64,000 bases of DNA from assembly GCF_021390475.1 (NCBI RefSeq), contig NZ_JAJUWS010000008.1, forward strand, positions 62,001 through 126,000, written 5' to 3'. The notes below the pieces were generated by a model. It saw only the letters and a list, made by a program, of their open reading frames with translations, ran no database searches and had not been told where the DNA came from. Both the position numbers and the translations under genes were made by a program. This DNA comes from Streptomyces sp. ST2-7A (lineage in GTDB: Bacteria; Actinomycetota; Actinomycetes; Streptomycetales; Streptomycetaceae). Below are positions 19,273-26,698 of the stretch, in pieces; positions within the stretch are counted from its first letter, which is position 1; the number at the start of each line of letters is the position of its first letter.

Positions 19273-20511
19273 TCAGGGCGTCCGGGGCCGTGGCGACCAC
19301 ACCGCGTCGATCGCCTGGCGCGTCCTTTCCCGGCTGCCGGGCATCAGGTGCGCGTAGACCCGAAGCGTCATCGCCGGGTCCGCATGACCCAGGTATTCAC
19401 TGACGGCCTTGATGCTCTCCCCGGCATCCAGGAGCACCGAGGCGTAGAAGTGCCGCAGGGCGTGCATCCCGTGTTCCCGGGCCGAGGCGTACGAGCCGTC
19501 CGAAGCCGCTTCCGGGATGACTCCCGCCGTGGCCAATGCCGGTTTCCAGACGTGCGCGTTGAAGTTGCCGCGCCACACGATTCCGCCCCGGGTGTTGGTG
19601 AACAGCAGAGGCACCCTGATGGCCTCTCCGCCCCACCTGCGCCACGGGAGAGTGATCGGCACCGGCCTGTGCCGCCTCATGTGCTCTTCCAGCGCCGAGG
19701 CCACCGACGAGGGCAGGGGAACGTCACGCTCCTTGTCGCCCTTCGGTGGAGCCAACATGGCCCGCCCGTTGATGAGCTTGAGCTGTCGCACCACCCGCAC
19801 GGTGTTCGACTCGAAGTCGATGACGTCCAGGCCCAGGCCGAGGATTTCCCCCTGGCGGAGCCCGCACCCGGCGCCGAGATCCACCATCGCGCGATACCGC
19901 TCGGGGAGGGCTGCCCGGACCGCAGCCACCTTGTCCGGCAGCCAGGGGACCACCCGACTGTTCTCCACGGCCGGGGGCTTCACCGATTTCGCCGAGCAGG
20001 GATTGCGGGGCAGGTAGCCGTCATCGACCGCCGCACTCAGGCAGGCCCGAACATTGCTGTAGATGGCCCGCGCGTATCCACCCTCGACCTCACTGGCCTC
20101 CAGGGCGTGCACCAGCTCGCGGATGTGCGAGGGCCGGAAGGACGACAGCGGCCGGGAGCCGATACGGGGGAAGACATGCAGTCGTAGCCGGATCTCCATG
20201 GCGATCCGGGTGTTCGGATCACTCGTATGAGAGGCGAGCCAGGCTGTCGCGTACTGCTGGAAGGTCGTGCGGGTGGCGGCGGGGTCGATGTACTGCCCGC
20301 GCTCCATGTCGGCCCGGGTACGCGCCAACCATGCGTCCGCCTCCCGCTTCTGCCGGTCGGGGAAGCTCTTGGACTTCTCGGTACCGTCCGGGCCGATGTA
20401 GCGCGCCCGGTAACGCATCCCGAAGCCGTGTCGAGGCGTCTTGACCCTCACCGTCTTACCGTCCGGCCCCTTCTCCACCCGGAACCATCGGTCCTGAACG
20501 TGTCCGGCCAT
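19273..20511 (-). CDS. int: tyrosine recombinase (element integrase)
   Basis: Site-specific recombinase of 412 residues inserting the element at its attachment site. The catalytic set is present: Arg219 (GCGLRQGEIL), the Lys-bearing strand APPKGDKERDVPL (258-260), H350-x-x-R353 (HALRHFYA), His376 (LGHADP) and nucleophile Tyr386 (LRVYAHLM). The N-terminal SAM-like core-binding domain is at about residues 80-185. The start at 20511 shares one base with the excisionase stop (TGATG); a longer frame would merely overlap xis. The 3' end lies 85 bp from attL, the usual int-att arrangement. Confidence 0.95.
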   Translation of the reverse strand: MAGHVQDRWFRVEKGPDGKTVRVKTPRHGFGMRYRARYIGPDGTEKSKSFPDRQKREADAWLARTRADMERGQYIDPAATRTTFQQYATAWLASHTSDPNTRIAMEIRLRLHVFPRIGSRPLSSFRPSHIRELVHALEASEVEGGYARAIYSNVRACLSAAVDDGYLPRNPCSAKSVKPPAVENSRVVPWLPDKVAAVRAALPERYRAMVDLGAGCGLRQGEILGLGLDVIDFESNTVRVVRQLKLINGRAMLAPPKGDKERDVPLPSSVASALEEHMRRHRPVPITLPWRRWGGEAIRVPLLFTNTRGGIVWRGNFNAHVWKPALATAGVIPEAASDGSYASAREHGMHALRHFYASVLLDAGESIKAVSEYLGHADPAMTLRVYAHLMPGSRERTRQAIDAVWSPRPRTP

Positions 20512-20705
20512 CAGACGGTCTCCTCGATGCGGGAGGCGACCCAGCGGCGTACGTCCTCGGGGTCGAAGCGCAGGTGTCGGCCGACGCGGAAGCCGCGGGG
20601 GCCGGTGCGCTTGCGGCGCCATTGGTAGACGGTCTCCACGGGCACGCCCAGGAGGTCGGCGAGGTCGATGGGGGTGAGGTAGCGGGCGGGTAGGTCGCGG
20701 CTCAT
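20511..20705 (-). CDS. xis: excisionase / helix-turn-helix DNA-binding protein
   Basis: A 64-residue MerR/HTH_17-type DNA-binding protein: LTPIDLADLLGVPVETVYQWRRKRTGPRGFRVGRHLRFDPEDVRRWVASR contains the winged helix-turn-helix seen in AICE Xis proteins, which bias the integrase toward excision. It overlaps the rep gene by 4 nt (ATGA) upstream and int by 1 nt downstream, so rep-xis-int are translationally coupled, tying replication to excision as in pSAM2. Confidence 0.88.
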   Translation of the reverse strand: MSRDLPARYLTPIDLADLLGVPVETVYQWRRKRTGPRGFRVGRHLRFDPEDVRRWVASRIEETV

Positions 20706-22075
20706 GCGGTTCCCTCCCGGGCCCGGAGTTCGAGGAGTTGTTCGCGGGCGACTTCCCGGCCGATGCGCAGGTCGCGGGCGATGGAGGCGGCGAGCCAGGA
20801 TTCGCCGGGGGAGTGGCCCGATCCGGCGTAGGTCCAGTGCGCCAGGACCAGGGTCGAGGCGTCCTCGGGCAGGTCGAGGTGGGCGCGTTGTTCGGCGGCC
20901 CGGTACTCGGCGCGTGCCCGGCGGAGGGTGCCGAGGGTGGTGGAGTAGTGCCGGGATTTGGTGGAGAAGTGGCCCCGGAAGCCGAGCATGTGCGCCCAGG
21001 CCCACAGGCGGCGGTCGGGGTAGGCGGGGTCGAGGTCGCGGCAGGCGTGGATCAGGCGGCGGGTGTGGTCGGGCAGGGCCAGGCGGTCGAGTTCGCCGAT
21101 CTCCCCGATGCGGTGGTCGGGGGTGCCGGTGGTCTCGGCGCCCTTGGTGGCGTACTTCGCGACGTAGGAGGCCACCGCCGCATCGGTCAGCGGACCGCCG
21201 GTGTCGGGGCCGGGTCGGGTGATGGGGCGGATGTCGAGCTGGCGGCCCCAGCGCAGCACCCGGGCGGGGTGGGGGCCGGTGGCGGGAACGGTGATCTCCA
21301 CCCGGCGCGCGGCGGCGGTGATCGCGTCGCCCAGGGCGTCGAGGGAGGCGGCGGGCGGGGGCGGGTCGTCGGGGCCGTTGGGTCCGTCGAGGCGGATGAT
21401 GGCGTGGAAGTGGACCGCGCCGCGCCGCTGGTACTCGGCGACCTTGCCGTAGGAGACGCGCAGCCTCTCGCGCAGGCGGGAGACGGGTACGGCCAGGCGG
21501 CGGGCGAGTTCGCGGCGCAGGTAGATGGTGAAGCGGCGCCACAGGTCCCCGGCGTGGTTGTTGAACAGCACCGCCGCCGCGTAGTCGTACCTCTCGGGGT
21601 CGAGGGGGGTGCCCAGTTCGGGGGCGTCGGCGTGGTGGGTTCGGCCGCAGCGGCAGCGCCCGGTGTCGGGGCGGTTGTGCACGGGGCCGAAGGAGGGGGC
21701 GGTCAGGGTGGCGAACACCTTGGGATGGGTGGCCACCGAGGCGGGGACCGAGCGGCGCTCGTCGCCGGTCAGTCCGGCGCGCATCAGGTGGAAGGTGTCC
21801 CCGGCGTAGGTCCAGGCGCAGGCGGGGCAGCGTGAGGCGCGGCGGTTGCCGCAGGCCACCCGCAGGCGACCACCCGGTTCGCTGGTGGTGGTGTAGGTGT
21901 GCAGGATTTCGCCGGTGAAGGCGTCGCGGATGGTCGAGGACCCGGCCAAGTGGATGGGGCGGGCGCAGCCGCCGGTGCGGCGTACCTGTTCGGCCCAGCG
22001 CTCGAAGTCGCGGGAGGAGGCCACCCGCAGGGCATCGGCCAGCACCACCCGGGCCGGAACGGTGGTCTCAGGCAT
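20702..22075 (-). CDS. RepSA-like rolling-circle replication initiator
   Basis: A 457-residue replication initiator of the pSAM2 RepSA type. A putative zinc site (CGNRRASRCPAC, Cys75-Cys86, and CRCG at 141-144) precedes the metal-binding HUH-like motif RGAVHFHAIIRL (His222, His224). The tyrosine motif VASYVAKYATKGAE (Tyr304/Tyr308) supplies the nicking residue. It would nick the double-strand origin of the excised circle. It overlaps the upstream zinc-knuckle gene by 8 nt and xis by 4 nt. Assignment to the family is firm; the exact origin was not located. Confidence 0.9.
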   Translation of the reverse strand: MPETTVPARVVLADALRVASSRDFERWAEQVRRTGGCARPIHLAGSSTIRDAFTGEILHTYTTTSEPGGRLRVACGNRRASRCPACAWTYAGDTFHLMRAGLTGDERRSVPASVATHPKVFATLTAPSFGPVHNRPDTGRCRCGRTHHADAPELGTPLDPERYDYAAAVLFNNHAGDLWRRFTIYLRRELARRLAVPVSRLRERLRVSYGKVAEYQRRGAVHFHAIIRLDGPNGPDDPPPPAASLDALGDAITAAARRVEITVPATGPHPARVLRWGRQLDIRPITRPGPDTGGPLTDAAVASYVAKYATKGAETTGTPDHRIGEIGELDRLALPDHTRRLIHACRDLDPAYPDRRLWAWAHMLGFRGHFSTKSRHYSTTLGTLRRARAEYRAAEQRAHLDLPEDASTLVLAHWTYAGSGHSPGESWLAASIARDLRIGREVAREQLLELRAREGTA

Positions 22076-22250
22076 CGGCGGACTCCCGAACCCCGGTGGG
22101 CAGGTGACCGGTGCCGTGGCAGGCGCGGCAGGTGACGTTCAGGGTGTGGCGGGTGCCGTCGGGGCGGCGGATGCCGGTGGTGATGGCCACGGTCGGGAAA
22201 CCGTCGCAGTGGGGGCAGATCCGGGCGCGGGCGGGCAGCGGACGGGGCAT
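22068..22250 (-). CDS. small zinc-knuckle protein upstream of rep
   Basis: A 60-residue protein with CPHC (residues 12-15) and CRACHGTGH (41-49), a DnaJ-type zinc knuckle. Small proteins of this kind are common in AICE rep operons and have no proven role; RNA or DNA binding is a guess. The ATG at 22250 has AAGGAA 9 nt upstream. Its end overlaps the rep start by 8 nt. A second protein with a similar CxxCxGxG knuckle is encoded at 24587-24778. Confidence 0.75.
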   Translation of the reverse strand: MPRPLPARARICPHCDGFPTVAITTGIRRPDGTRHTLNVTCRACHGTGHLPTGVRESADA

Positions 22251-22285
22251 GATGGAGGTTCCTTTCACCAGGTGGGAGGAAGCCC

Positions 22286-22324
22286 CGGGGCGGCGGATGC
22301 TTGGCGGTATCGGTGCCGCCCCGG
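22286..22324. repeat. 39-bp hairpin repeat, copy downstream of the GGDEF gene
   Basis: Matches 22906-22944 at 36 of 39 positions in the same orientation. The ends (CGGGGCGG and CCGCCCCGG) pair to form a stem. It lies between the GGDEF gene and the next gene of the operon. Confidence 0.85.
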
Positions 22325-22345
22325 GGATCTGTGCATCGGAGGGGT

Positions 22346-22876
22346 TCAGCGGCGGCGGTGGCCCTTGGCGCCGTACATCGCGGCGTCGGCGGCGGCCAGC
22401 GCGTCGGTCAGGGTGGGCACCGGCAGTTCGGCGACCGGGCAGGCCCCGATGGAGGCGGCCACCGGCAGCGGGCGGGAGCCGTGGGGCACCGGCCGGTCCA
22501 GCAGCACGGCCAGGTCCTCGATCCCGGCCCCGCCATCGGCGGTGGTCACCACGGCCACGAACTCGTCTCCGCCCAGGCGCCCGGCCACCCCGCGCGAGGA
22601 GCACCAGGCGTTGAGGCGTTCGGCGGTGGCCACCAGCGCGGCGTCCCCGGCCGCGTGGCCGAAGGTGTCGTTGAGGTGCTTGAAGTCGTCCAGGTCCACC
22701 AGCACCACCAGGGCGTCGGGGCGACGGACGAGACGTTCGGCGCGGGCACTCCAGCCGTGGCGGGTGTGCAGGCCGGTCAGCGGGTCGCGGCGGGCGGTGC
22801 GCAGGCGGTGGGTCAACAGCCCGCCGTGCACCAGCCAGCCGGTCAGGGTCAGCGCGGCGAAGGCGTAGGCGTCCAT
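22346..22876 (-). CDS. GGDEF-domain protein (putative diguanylate cyclase)
   Basis: A 176-residue protein with one N-terminal hydrophobic segment (residues 4-23) and a complete GGDEF domain: RRDPLTGLHTRHGW, metal/substrate motif DLDDFKHLND (61-70) and active site RLGGDEF (102-106). The position of the allosteric I-site reads RGVA rather than RxxD, so product inhibition at that site is unlikely. It would make cyclic di-GMP from GTP. In Streptomyces this messenger acts through BldD and RsiG-WhiG to delay sporulation (established knowledge). Carriage by the element suggests it alters host development; that is inference. GGAAGGAA precedes the ATG. Confidence 0.88.
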   Translation of the reverse strand: MDAYAFAALTLTGWLVHGGLLTHRLRTARRDPLTGLHTRHGWSARAERLVRRPDALVVLVDLDDFKHLNDTFGHAAGDAALVATAERLNAWCSSRGVAGRLGGDEFVAVVTTADGGAGIEDLAVLLDRPVPHGSRPLPVAASIGACPVAELPVPTLTDALAAADAAMYGAKGHRRR

Positions 22877-22905
22877 GCCGGGGTTCCTTCCAGGTGACAG
22901 GGGGC

Positions 22906-22944
22906 CGGGGCGGCGGATGGTCGGCGGTATCGGTACCGCCCCGG
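22906..22944. repeat. 39-bp hairpin repeat, copy upstream of the GGDEF gene
   Basis: Near-identical partner of 22286-22324 (three differences), including the stem arms CGGGGCGG and CCGCCCCGG. The pair brackets the GGDEF gene as direct repeats. Confidence 0.85.
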
Positions 22945-22963
22945 CACCGGGAGGGTTGAGGGG

Positions 22964-23203
22964 TCAGCGGCGGCGGTTGCGTCGGAAGCCGGGGACCGGC
23001 GGGAGGTCGGCGTAGGAGCGGCGTCCCTGGTCGAAGGAGTTCCGGTCGGTGTCGCTCATGCCGTTGGCGCCGAGCTTGCGGTTGATCTCCCGGACCTTCT
23101 TGCGGTCGCCGTGGCGCTGGGCGATGGCGTACTCGCGGCCGAGTTCGGCCATGGCCGGGTTGCTCGGGGAGGAGTCGTTGGTCTTGCGGCTGAACAGGCC
23201 CAT
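22964..23203 (-). CDS. small hypothetical protein of the transfer operon
   Basis: A 79-residue charged protein starting MGLFSRKTNDSS and containing MAELGREYAIAQRHGDRKKVREINRKLG, a likely helical pair, with a basic C-terminus (GFRRNRR). Not recognised. The ATG at 23203 is chosen because an AAAGGGA sequence lies just upstream and the longer frame has no coding character. It lies between the SpdB-like and GGDEF genes, so a role in spread or plasmid maintenance is possible. Confidence 0.65.
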   Translation of the reverse strand: MGLFSRKTNDSSPSNPAMAELGREYAIAQRHGDRKKVREINRKLGANGMSDTDRNSFDQGRRSYADLPPVPGFRRNRRR

Positions 23204-23226
23204 GGCAGGGGTCCCTTTCGAGAGGA

Positions 23227-23589
23227 TCAGCGGCGGTTGGTCGGGGAGTCGTTCAGCGAGCGGCGCAGGGCCAGCGCGACGACGGCCACGGACACGGCGG
23301 TGACGGCCAGGGCCCCGGCGACCAGGGCCAGCGCCATCAGCAGCGAGGTCAGCACGGTGCCGATGGCCACCGTCAGCACGGTGCCGCCGATGGTCAGCGC
23401 GAGGATTCCGCCGGTGGTGACCTGGAGCCGGGGACGCCCGACCGGCGGGGCCGGGGCGGTGTGCGGGGCGCAGGAGCACGGCGCGGGATCGGTCGGCTGC
23501 ACGGTGCCGTGGACAGGGGCGGGCGCGGGGTGGGCGGCGAAGACCTGCCCGGTGGGCAGCGGGTTGGTCGCCGGGTGCGGCTTGAGCAC
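23227..23589 (-). CDS. SpdB-like spread membrane protein
   Basis: A 120-residue protein with a Pro/Ala-rich, Cys-containing N-terminal half and two adjoining hydrophobic segments (GGILALTIGGTVLTVAIGTVLTSLLMALALVAGALAVTA, about residues 59-98) before a basic end. This matches the Spd membrane proteins that help conjugative DNA pass between mycelial compartments in Streptomyces (pock enlargement). Function is assigned from layout and composition, not from a motif. Confidence 0.7.
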   Translation of the reverse strand: MLKPHPATNPLPTGQVFAAHPAPAPVHGTVQPTDPAPCSCAPHTAPAPPVGRPRLQVTTGGILALTIGGTVLTVAIGTVLTSLLMALALVAGALAVTAVSVAVVALALRRSLNDSPTNRR

Positions 23590-23610
23590 GAGGGTTCTCC
23601 TTCCGGAAGG

Positions 23611-23799
23611 TCAGCGCGGGGTGCAGCGGTGGGAGCGGGAGGCCAGTTCGGCCGCTTCGGGGGTGGCGTAGTGGGCGGACCATCCGCAGTCGTTGCGGGT
23701 GCAGGCGGCCAGGTATCCGGCGCGGCCGGAGCGGCGGTCGCGGGCCGATCCGATCTCCACAGGGCCGACGCGGCGCAGGCGGCGGGGCAGTCGGGGCAT
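23611..23799 (-). CDS. small mobile-element transfer protein
   Basis: A 62-residue basic protein: MPRLPRRLRRVGPVEIGS, then CTRNDCGWSAHYATPEAAELASRSHRC. The Cys-x4-Cys and His-x-Cys spacing suggests a mini zinc finger. Proteins of this size and pattern sit between DUF2637 and SpdB genes in many Streptomyces elements and are labelled mobile element transfer proteins; the molecular role is unknown. The ATG at 23799 is preceded by AAAGGAAG. Confidence 0.7.
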   Translation of the reverse strand: MPRLPRRLRRVGPVEIGSARDRRSGRAGYLAACTRNDCGWSAHYATPEAAELASRSHRCTPR

Positions 23800-23815
23800 G
23801 GTGGGGCACTTCCTT

Positions 23816-24571
23816 TCAGGACAGTTCGGCGGCGATCGAGGAGGCCAGGGAGGCGGGCACGCCCAGGCGCGAGCGCAGGGTTTCGGCGTCGATCCGGGCG
23901 CCGGTGGCCGCGTGGTGGGCGTCGGCGATCTTCCGGGCGTGGGCCAGCAGAGCCGGGGGCACCCCGGGAGCCGGAGCCGGTTCCCGCTCCGGTGTCGGGT
24001 CCGGGGCGGGGGCCGGTTCGATCGGCCGGGGTGAAACCGCCGAAGCGTGGGGCGGGTCGGCGGGGGCGCGGTCGAGGGTGACCCGGGCCCGCTCACCCTC
24101 CCCGGGCCCGGGCACCGGAGCGGCCGGGACGGGGGTGGGGGTGTCGGGTTCGGTCAGCAGCTCGGCCATCGCGCGGCGGTAGACCGGAGCGACCTCGGAG
24201 AGCAGCAACAGCAGAGCGGGGGCGATCAGGTGGACCGCCACCCCGATCGGGTCGCGTTCCTGCACGTAGTGCCAGGTGTTGAGGAACACGCACGCGGTGC
24301 CGGTCAGCCAGCGGAAGGCCACCGGCCAGCGGCCCAGTTCGGTGATGCCGTGCCGGGCCAGGACGGAATCGGCCTGGAGACTCATGATGAACGCGGCGTC
24401 CACCATCAGTGCCAGGACGATGCCGCCCACCGGCCAACGCGAGTAGTCGGCGACGAACGCGGCGGCGGTCATCAGGCTGTAGGTGACGACCCCGGCGGTC
24501 AGCACCCAGGTACCGGCCGTCAGCACCCGGTTGGTGCGGCGCAACGCCCGCAGATCGGCGGTGGGATGCAT
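23816..24571 (-). CDS. DUF2637 membrane protein of the transfer operon
   Basis: A 251-residue protein with four hydrophobic segments in the first about 125 residues (LTAGTWVLTAGVVTYSLMTAAAF; VGGIVLALMVDAAFIMSL; an amphipathic stretch around WLTGTACVFLNT; VAVHLIAPALLLLLSEVAP), then a long Pro/Ala-rich linker and a helical C-terminus (IADAHHAATGARIDAETLRSRLGV) resembling a winged-helix segment. DUF2637 proteins are typical of Streptomyces conjugative elements and are thought to act in intramycelial spread. It is co-transcribed with its neighbours (gaps of about 15 bp). Confidence 0.8.
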   Translation of the reverse strand: MHPTADLRALRRTNRVLTAGTWVLTAGVVTYSLMTAAAFVADYSRWPVGGIVLALMVDAAFIMSLQADSVLARHGITELGRWPVAFRWLTGTACVFLNTWHYVQERDPIGVAVHLIAPALLLLLSEVAPVYRRAMAELLTEPDTPTPVPAAPVPGPGEGERARVTLDRAPADPPHASAVSPRPIEPAPAPDPTPEREPAPAPGVPPALLAHARKIADAHHAATGARIDAETLRSRLGVPASLASSIAAELS

Positions 24572-24586
24572 CGCGGAGATCTCCTT

Positions 24587-24778
24587 TCAGGAGTCGGCCA
24601 GGCCCGAGCCCAGGCAGCTCATGCACATCGCCTGTTGCGGGACCGTGGTCGAGGAGCGGGGGGTGGGTTTCATCGGGACCGTCACGAAGCCGTCGCCCTT
24701 GCAGTGGGTGCACTTCTTCGGGGTGCGCTTGCGGCGGCGGACAGGAGAGTCGGACACGGCAGTTCCCTTTCGAGGCAT
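24587..24778 (-). CDS. small zinc-knuckle protein of the transfer operon
   Basis: A 63-residue protein with CTHCKGDGF and CMSCLGSG, two halves of a DnaJ-like CxxCxGxG knuckle, and a strongly basic N-terminus (VRRRKRTPKK). Similar in architecture to the protein encoded at 22068-22250, so the element encodes two knuckle proteins. Nucleic-acid binding is plausible but unproven. It sits between the translocase and DUF2637 genes. Confidence 0.72.
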   Translation of the reverse strand: MPRKGTAVSDSPVRRRKRTPKKCTHCKGDGFVTVPMKPTPRSSTTVPQQAMCMSCLGSGLADS

Positions 24779-24844
24779 GGGCCGGGTAGGGACGTGGCGC
24801 CCGGGGTCGGTGGCGCCGGACCGTCGAGAGGAGGGAAGGGGCGG

Positions 24845-26200
24845 TCAGGCCGCCGAGGACAGCGGCCGGGGGCCGGACTTGATCAGGGACACCCCGCCGG
24901 TGGTGGGGCGGAAGCGCTCCAGTTCCGGCAGGCGGGGGGTGAGGTGGGCGTGGGCGTCGCAGGTGTTGACCGCTTCGCGCAGCGAGGTGTGCGGGGTGCG
25001 CACCAGGGACCAACCGCCCCGGGCGTTCAGGGCCACCGCCGTACCCGGGCGGTCGGCGGAGATCTGCACCGTGGACAGCACCGCGTCGGGTGCCATGTCG
25101 CCCAGCGCCATCTTCGCCGAGCCCTCGTCGTTGAGCCGGTGGATCACCCGGCCGCCGAGTTGGGCACGGAGCATCGTGATGCCCTTGCCCAGGTCCGCGC
25201 CGAAGCGCTGACCGCAGATCTCCAGGTAGATCCCGGCGGCCCGGCCGAGCTGGGCCAGGCGCACCAGGGCGGTGACGATGGCATCGCGGCGTTTCTCCTC
25301 CTCCTTGGTGGAGAACAGGGAGAGTTCCGCGACCTCATCGACCACCACGACCACGGCCGTGGGCCGAACCGAGGCCGGAAGGCCCCAGATATCGGCGGTG
25401 ATCTCCGCATCGGGGGTGTCGACGCTGATGCGCTGCTCACGGCGGATGACCCGGTAGGTCTCCTCCATCCGGTCGATGAGCGCTTCCAGCAGGGCCAGGG
25501 CGTCATCGGCGTTGTCCACCAGGGCGGAGAAGCGACGCGCCAACGGAGAGAGTTCGACGCCCTGTTTGCAGTCGATGCCCACCAGCGCCACATCCGACCG
25601 GGACGCCAGCAAGGTGATCAGACGCCGTTGGTAGACGCTCTTGCCCGACTGGGTGGCCCCCAGGTTCAGGGCGTGGGGAACCTGCCGATAGTCCCGCCAC
25701 CACGGCGAGCCGTCCTCGCACAGAGCCAGCGGCAACCGCAACCCCGGACCGGGATCCAGGCGGGGCATCCGCACCCGGCGCAGCACGTCGTAGCCGGTCA
25801 TCCGCACTTCCACCAGACCGGCCCGCACCTCGCGCGAGGTGACCTGTTGCATCCCGAAGGCGTGCCGCATCCGGTCGGCCGAGGAGGAGAAGTCGAAGGC
25901 GTCCTGCCCGGGCCGCAACCGGATGCGCAGCACCAACCCGGTGCGAGTCAGCCGCAGGCCCACCAGACGGGGCACCCTCGGCGGGGGGATCGGCCGCTTG
26001 GCCAGCCGCGCCCAGGTCAGCCGCAACCGGGAGGGATCCACCGTCAGGCCGCAGGCGTCCATCACCGAGGCGTAGCGGGAGGAGACCTTGACCATCGCCC
26101 ACGGGCCACTGATCACCAGCCAGTACCAACCCGGCCGCAGGACCCGCAGCCACCACACCCCGGCGAGCACAACCGCCAGGAGGAGAAGGAGTCGGGCCAT
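24845..26200 (-). CDS. FtsK/TraB-type conjugal DNA translocase
   Basis: A 451-residue membrane-anchored ATPase that by family moves the element as double-stranded DNA to a recipient. N-terminal hydrophobic segment (residues 3-20) and a second near 24-38; Walker A GATQSGKS at 181-188, Walker B TAVVVVVDEVAEL at about 281-293, then YLEICGQRFGADLGKG resembling the FtsK RQR region. TraB-like pumps bind 8-bp clt repeats through a C-terminal winged helix, which is not obvious here. The gene heads the long minus-strand operon and is the only large transfer protein, as in AICEs. Confidence 0.92.
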   Translation of the reverse strand: MARLLLLLAVVLAGVWWLRVLRPGWYWLVISGPWAMVKVSSRYASVMDACGLTVDPSRLRLTWARLAKRPIPPPRVPRLVGLRLTRTGLVLRIRLRPGQDAFDFSSSADRMRHAFGMQQVTSREVRAGLVEVRMTGYDVLRRVRMPRLDPGPGLRLPLALCEDGSPWWRDYRQVPHALNLGATQSGKSVYQRRLITLLASRSDVALVGIDCKQGVELSPLARRFSALVDNADDALALLEALIDRMEETYRVIRREQRISVDTPDAEITADIWGLPASVRPTAVVVVVDEVAELSLFSTKEEEKRRDAIVTALVRLAQLGRAAGIYLEICGQRFGADLGKGITMLRAQLGGRVIHRLNDEGSAKMALGDMAPDAVLSTVQISADRPGTAVALNARGGWSLVRTPHTSLREAVNTCDAHAHLTPRLPELERFRPTTGGVSLIKSGPRPLSSAA

Positions 26201-26203
26201 CGC

Positions 26204-26533
26204 TCAGCCCACCTTGGTCAGCGCGACCGCCCGGAAGGCGATGCCGTGCCGTCGCTGGCCGTTGAAGTCGTTCTCCCAGGGCCGGGCGACCAGGCCGGTC
26301 AACGCCACCGGCATACCGGTGGTCAGCTCACCGGAGACCCCGGTCTCCGGGATCGTCACGTTCAACACCTCCGCCTGCCCGTCCATGACGAACAGCACGT
26401 CCACCGTCAGCAGCTTGACGCCGGTCTCCCGGTCGATGGCGATCTCCCCGGTCTGCCGGTTGGTCACCTTCGGCTGAGCGGGCTGGGCCACCAAGACCAT
26501 GGCGGAGCTGGTGTCCACAGGAATCTGACGCAT
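26204..26533 (-). CDS. SCO3933-like regulatory protein
   Basis: A 109-residue beta-rich protein: MRQIPVDTSSAMVLVAQPAQPKVT, then DRETGVKLLTVDVLF and TGMPVALTGLVARPWE. It resembles the SCO3933 family of small proteins found upstream of tra in Streptomyces elements, where a regulatory role has been proposed. The ATG at 26533 follows AAGGGAG at a 7-nt spacing; the longer frame would begin in the leader. It is the first gene of the tra-rep-int operon and faces the GntR gene across the operator region. Confidence 0.7.
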   Translation of the reverse strand: MRQIPVDTSSAMVLVAQPAQPKVTNRQTGEIAIDRETGVKLLTVDVLFVMDGQAEVLNVTIPETGVSGELTTGMPVALTGLVARPWENDFNGQRRHGIAFRAVALTKVG

Positions 26534-26604
26534 GATGGAACTCCCTTGAGAGAGGGACGGAGGCGGTGCCCCTACCGCCAAGCAGACGGCACCGCCTCCA
26601 ACTC

Positions 26605-26636
26605 ACTGGCTTGAGCCAGTTCTGGCTTAAGCCAGT
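26605..26636. promoter_or_regulatory. two adjacent palindromic operators
   Basis: ACTGGCTTGAGCCAGT (26605-26620) and, directly abutting, TCTGGCTTAAGCCAGT (26621-26636). The second holds a perfect 14-bp palindrome CTGGCTTAAGCCAG. Position upstream of the transfer operon and symmetry fit binding by the GntR/KorSA-like regulator encoded next door. Confidence 0.8.
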
Positions 26637-26666
26637 ACAGCGGCAAGGGTGGCGACTGTCAAGGGG

Positions 26667-26680
26667 CTGGCTTGAGCCAG
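26667..26680. promoter_or_regulatory. third palindromic operator, in front of the GntR gene
   Basis: CTGGCTTGAGCCAG repeats the core of the first operator and lies 18 bp before the GntR start codon, consistent with autorepression. No clear ribosome-binding site lies between it and the ATG. Confidence 0.78.
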
Positions 26681-26698
26681 TTGCGCTAGAGTGACCTC

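Noticed and set aside
19164..19403. An 80-codon frame starting at the stranded rlmN ATG in attL
   Set aside because: Only the first eight codons are rlmN; the rest is element DNA containing a terminator and antisense integrase sequence. Treated as a stub, not a gene.
22286..22944. CRISPR-like array
   Set aside because: Only two copies of the 39-bp repeat exist, 620 bp apart, with a gene between; no spacers or cas genes.
24047..26614. An 855-residue plus-strand open frame inside the element
   Set aside because: Antisense to the FtsK/TraB-type gene and its neighbours; no motif.
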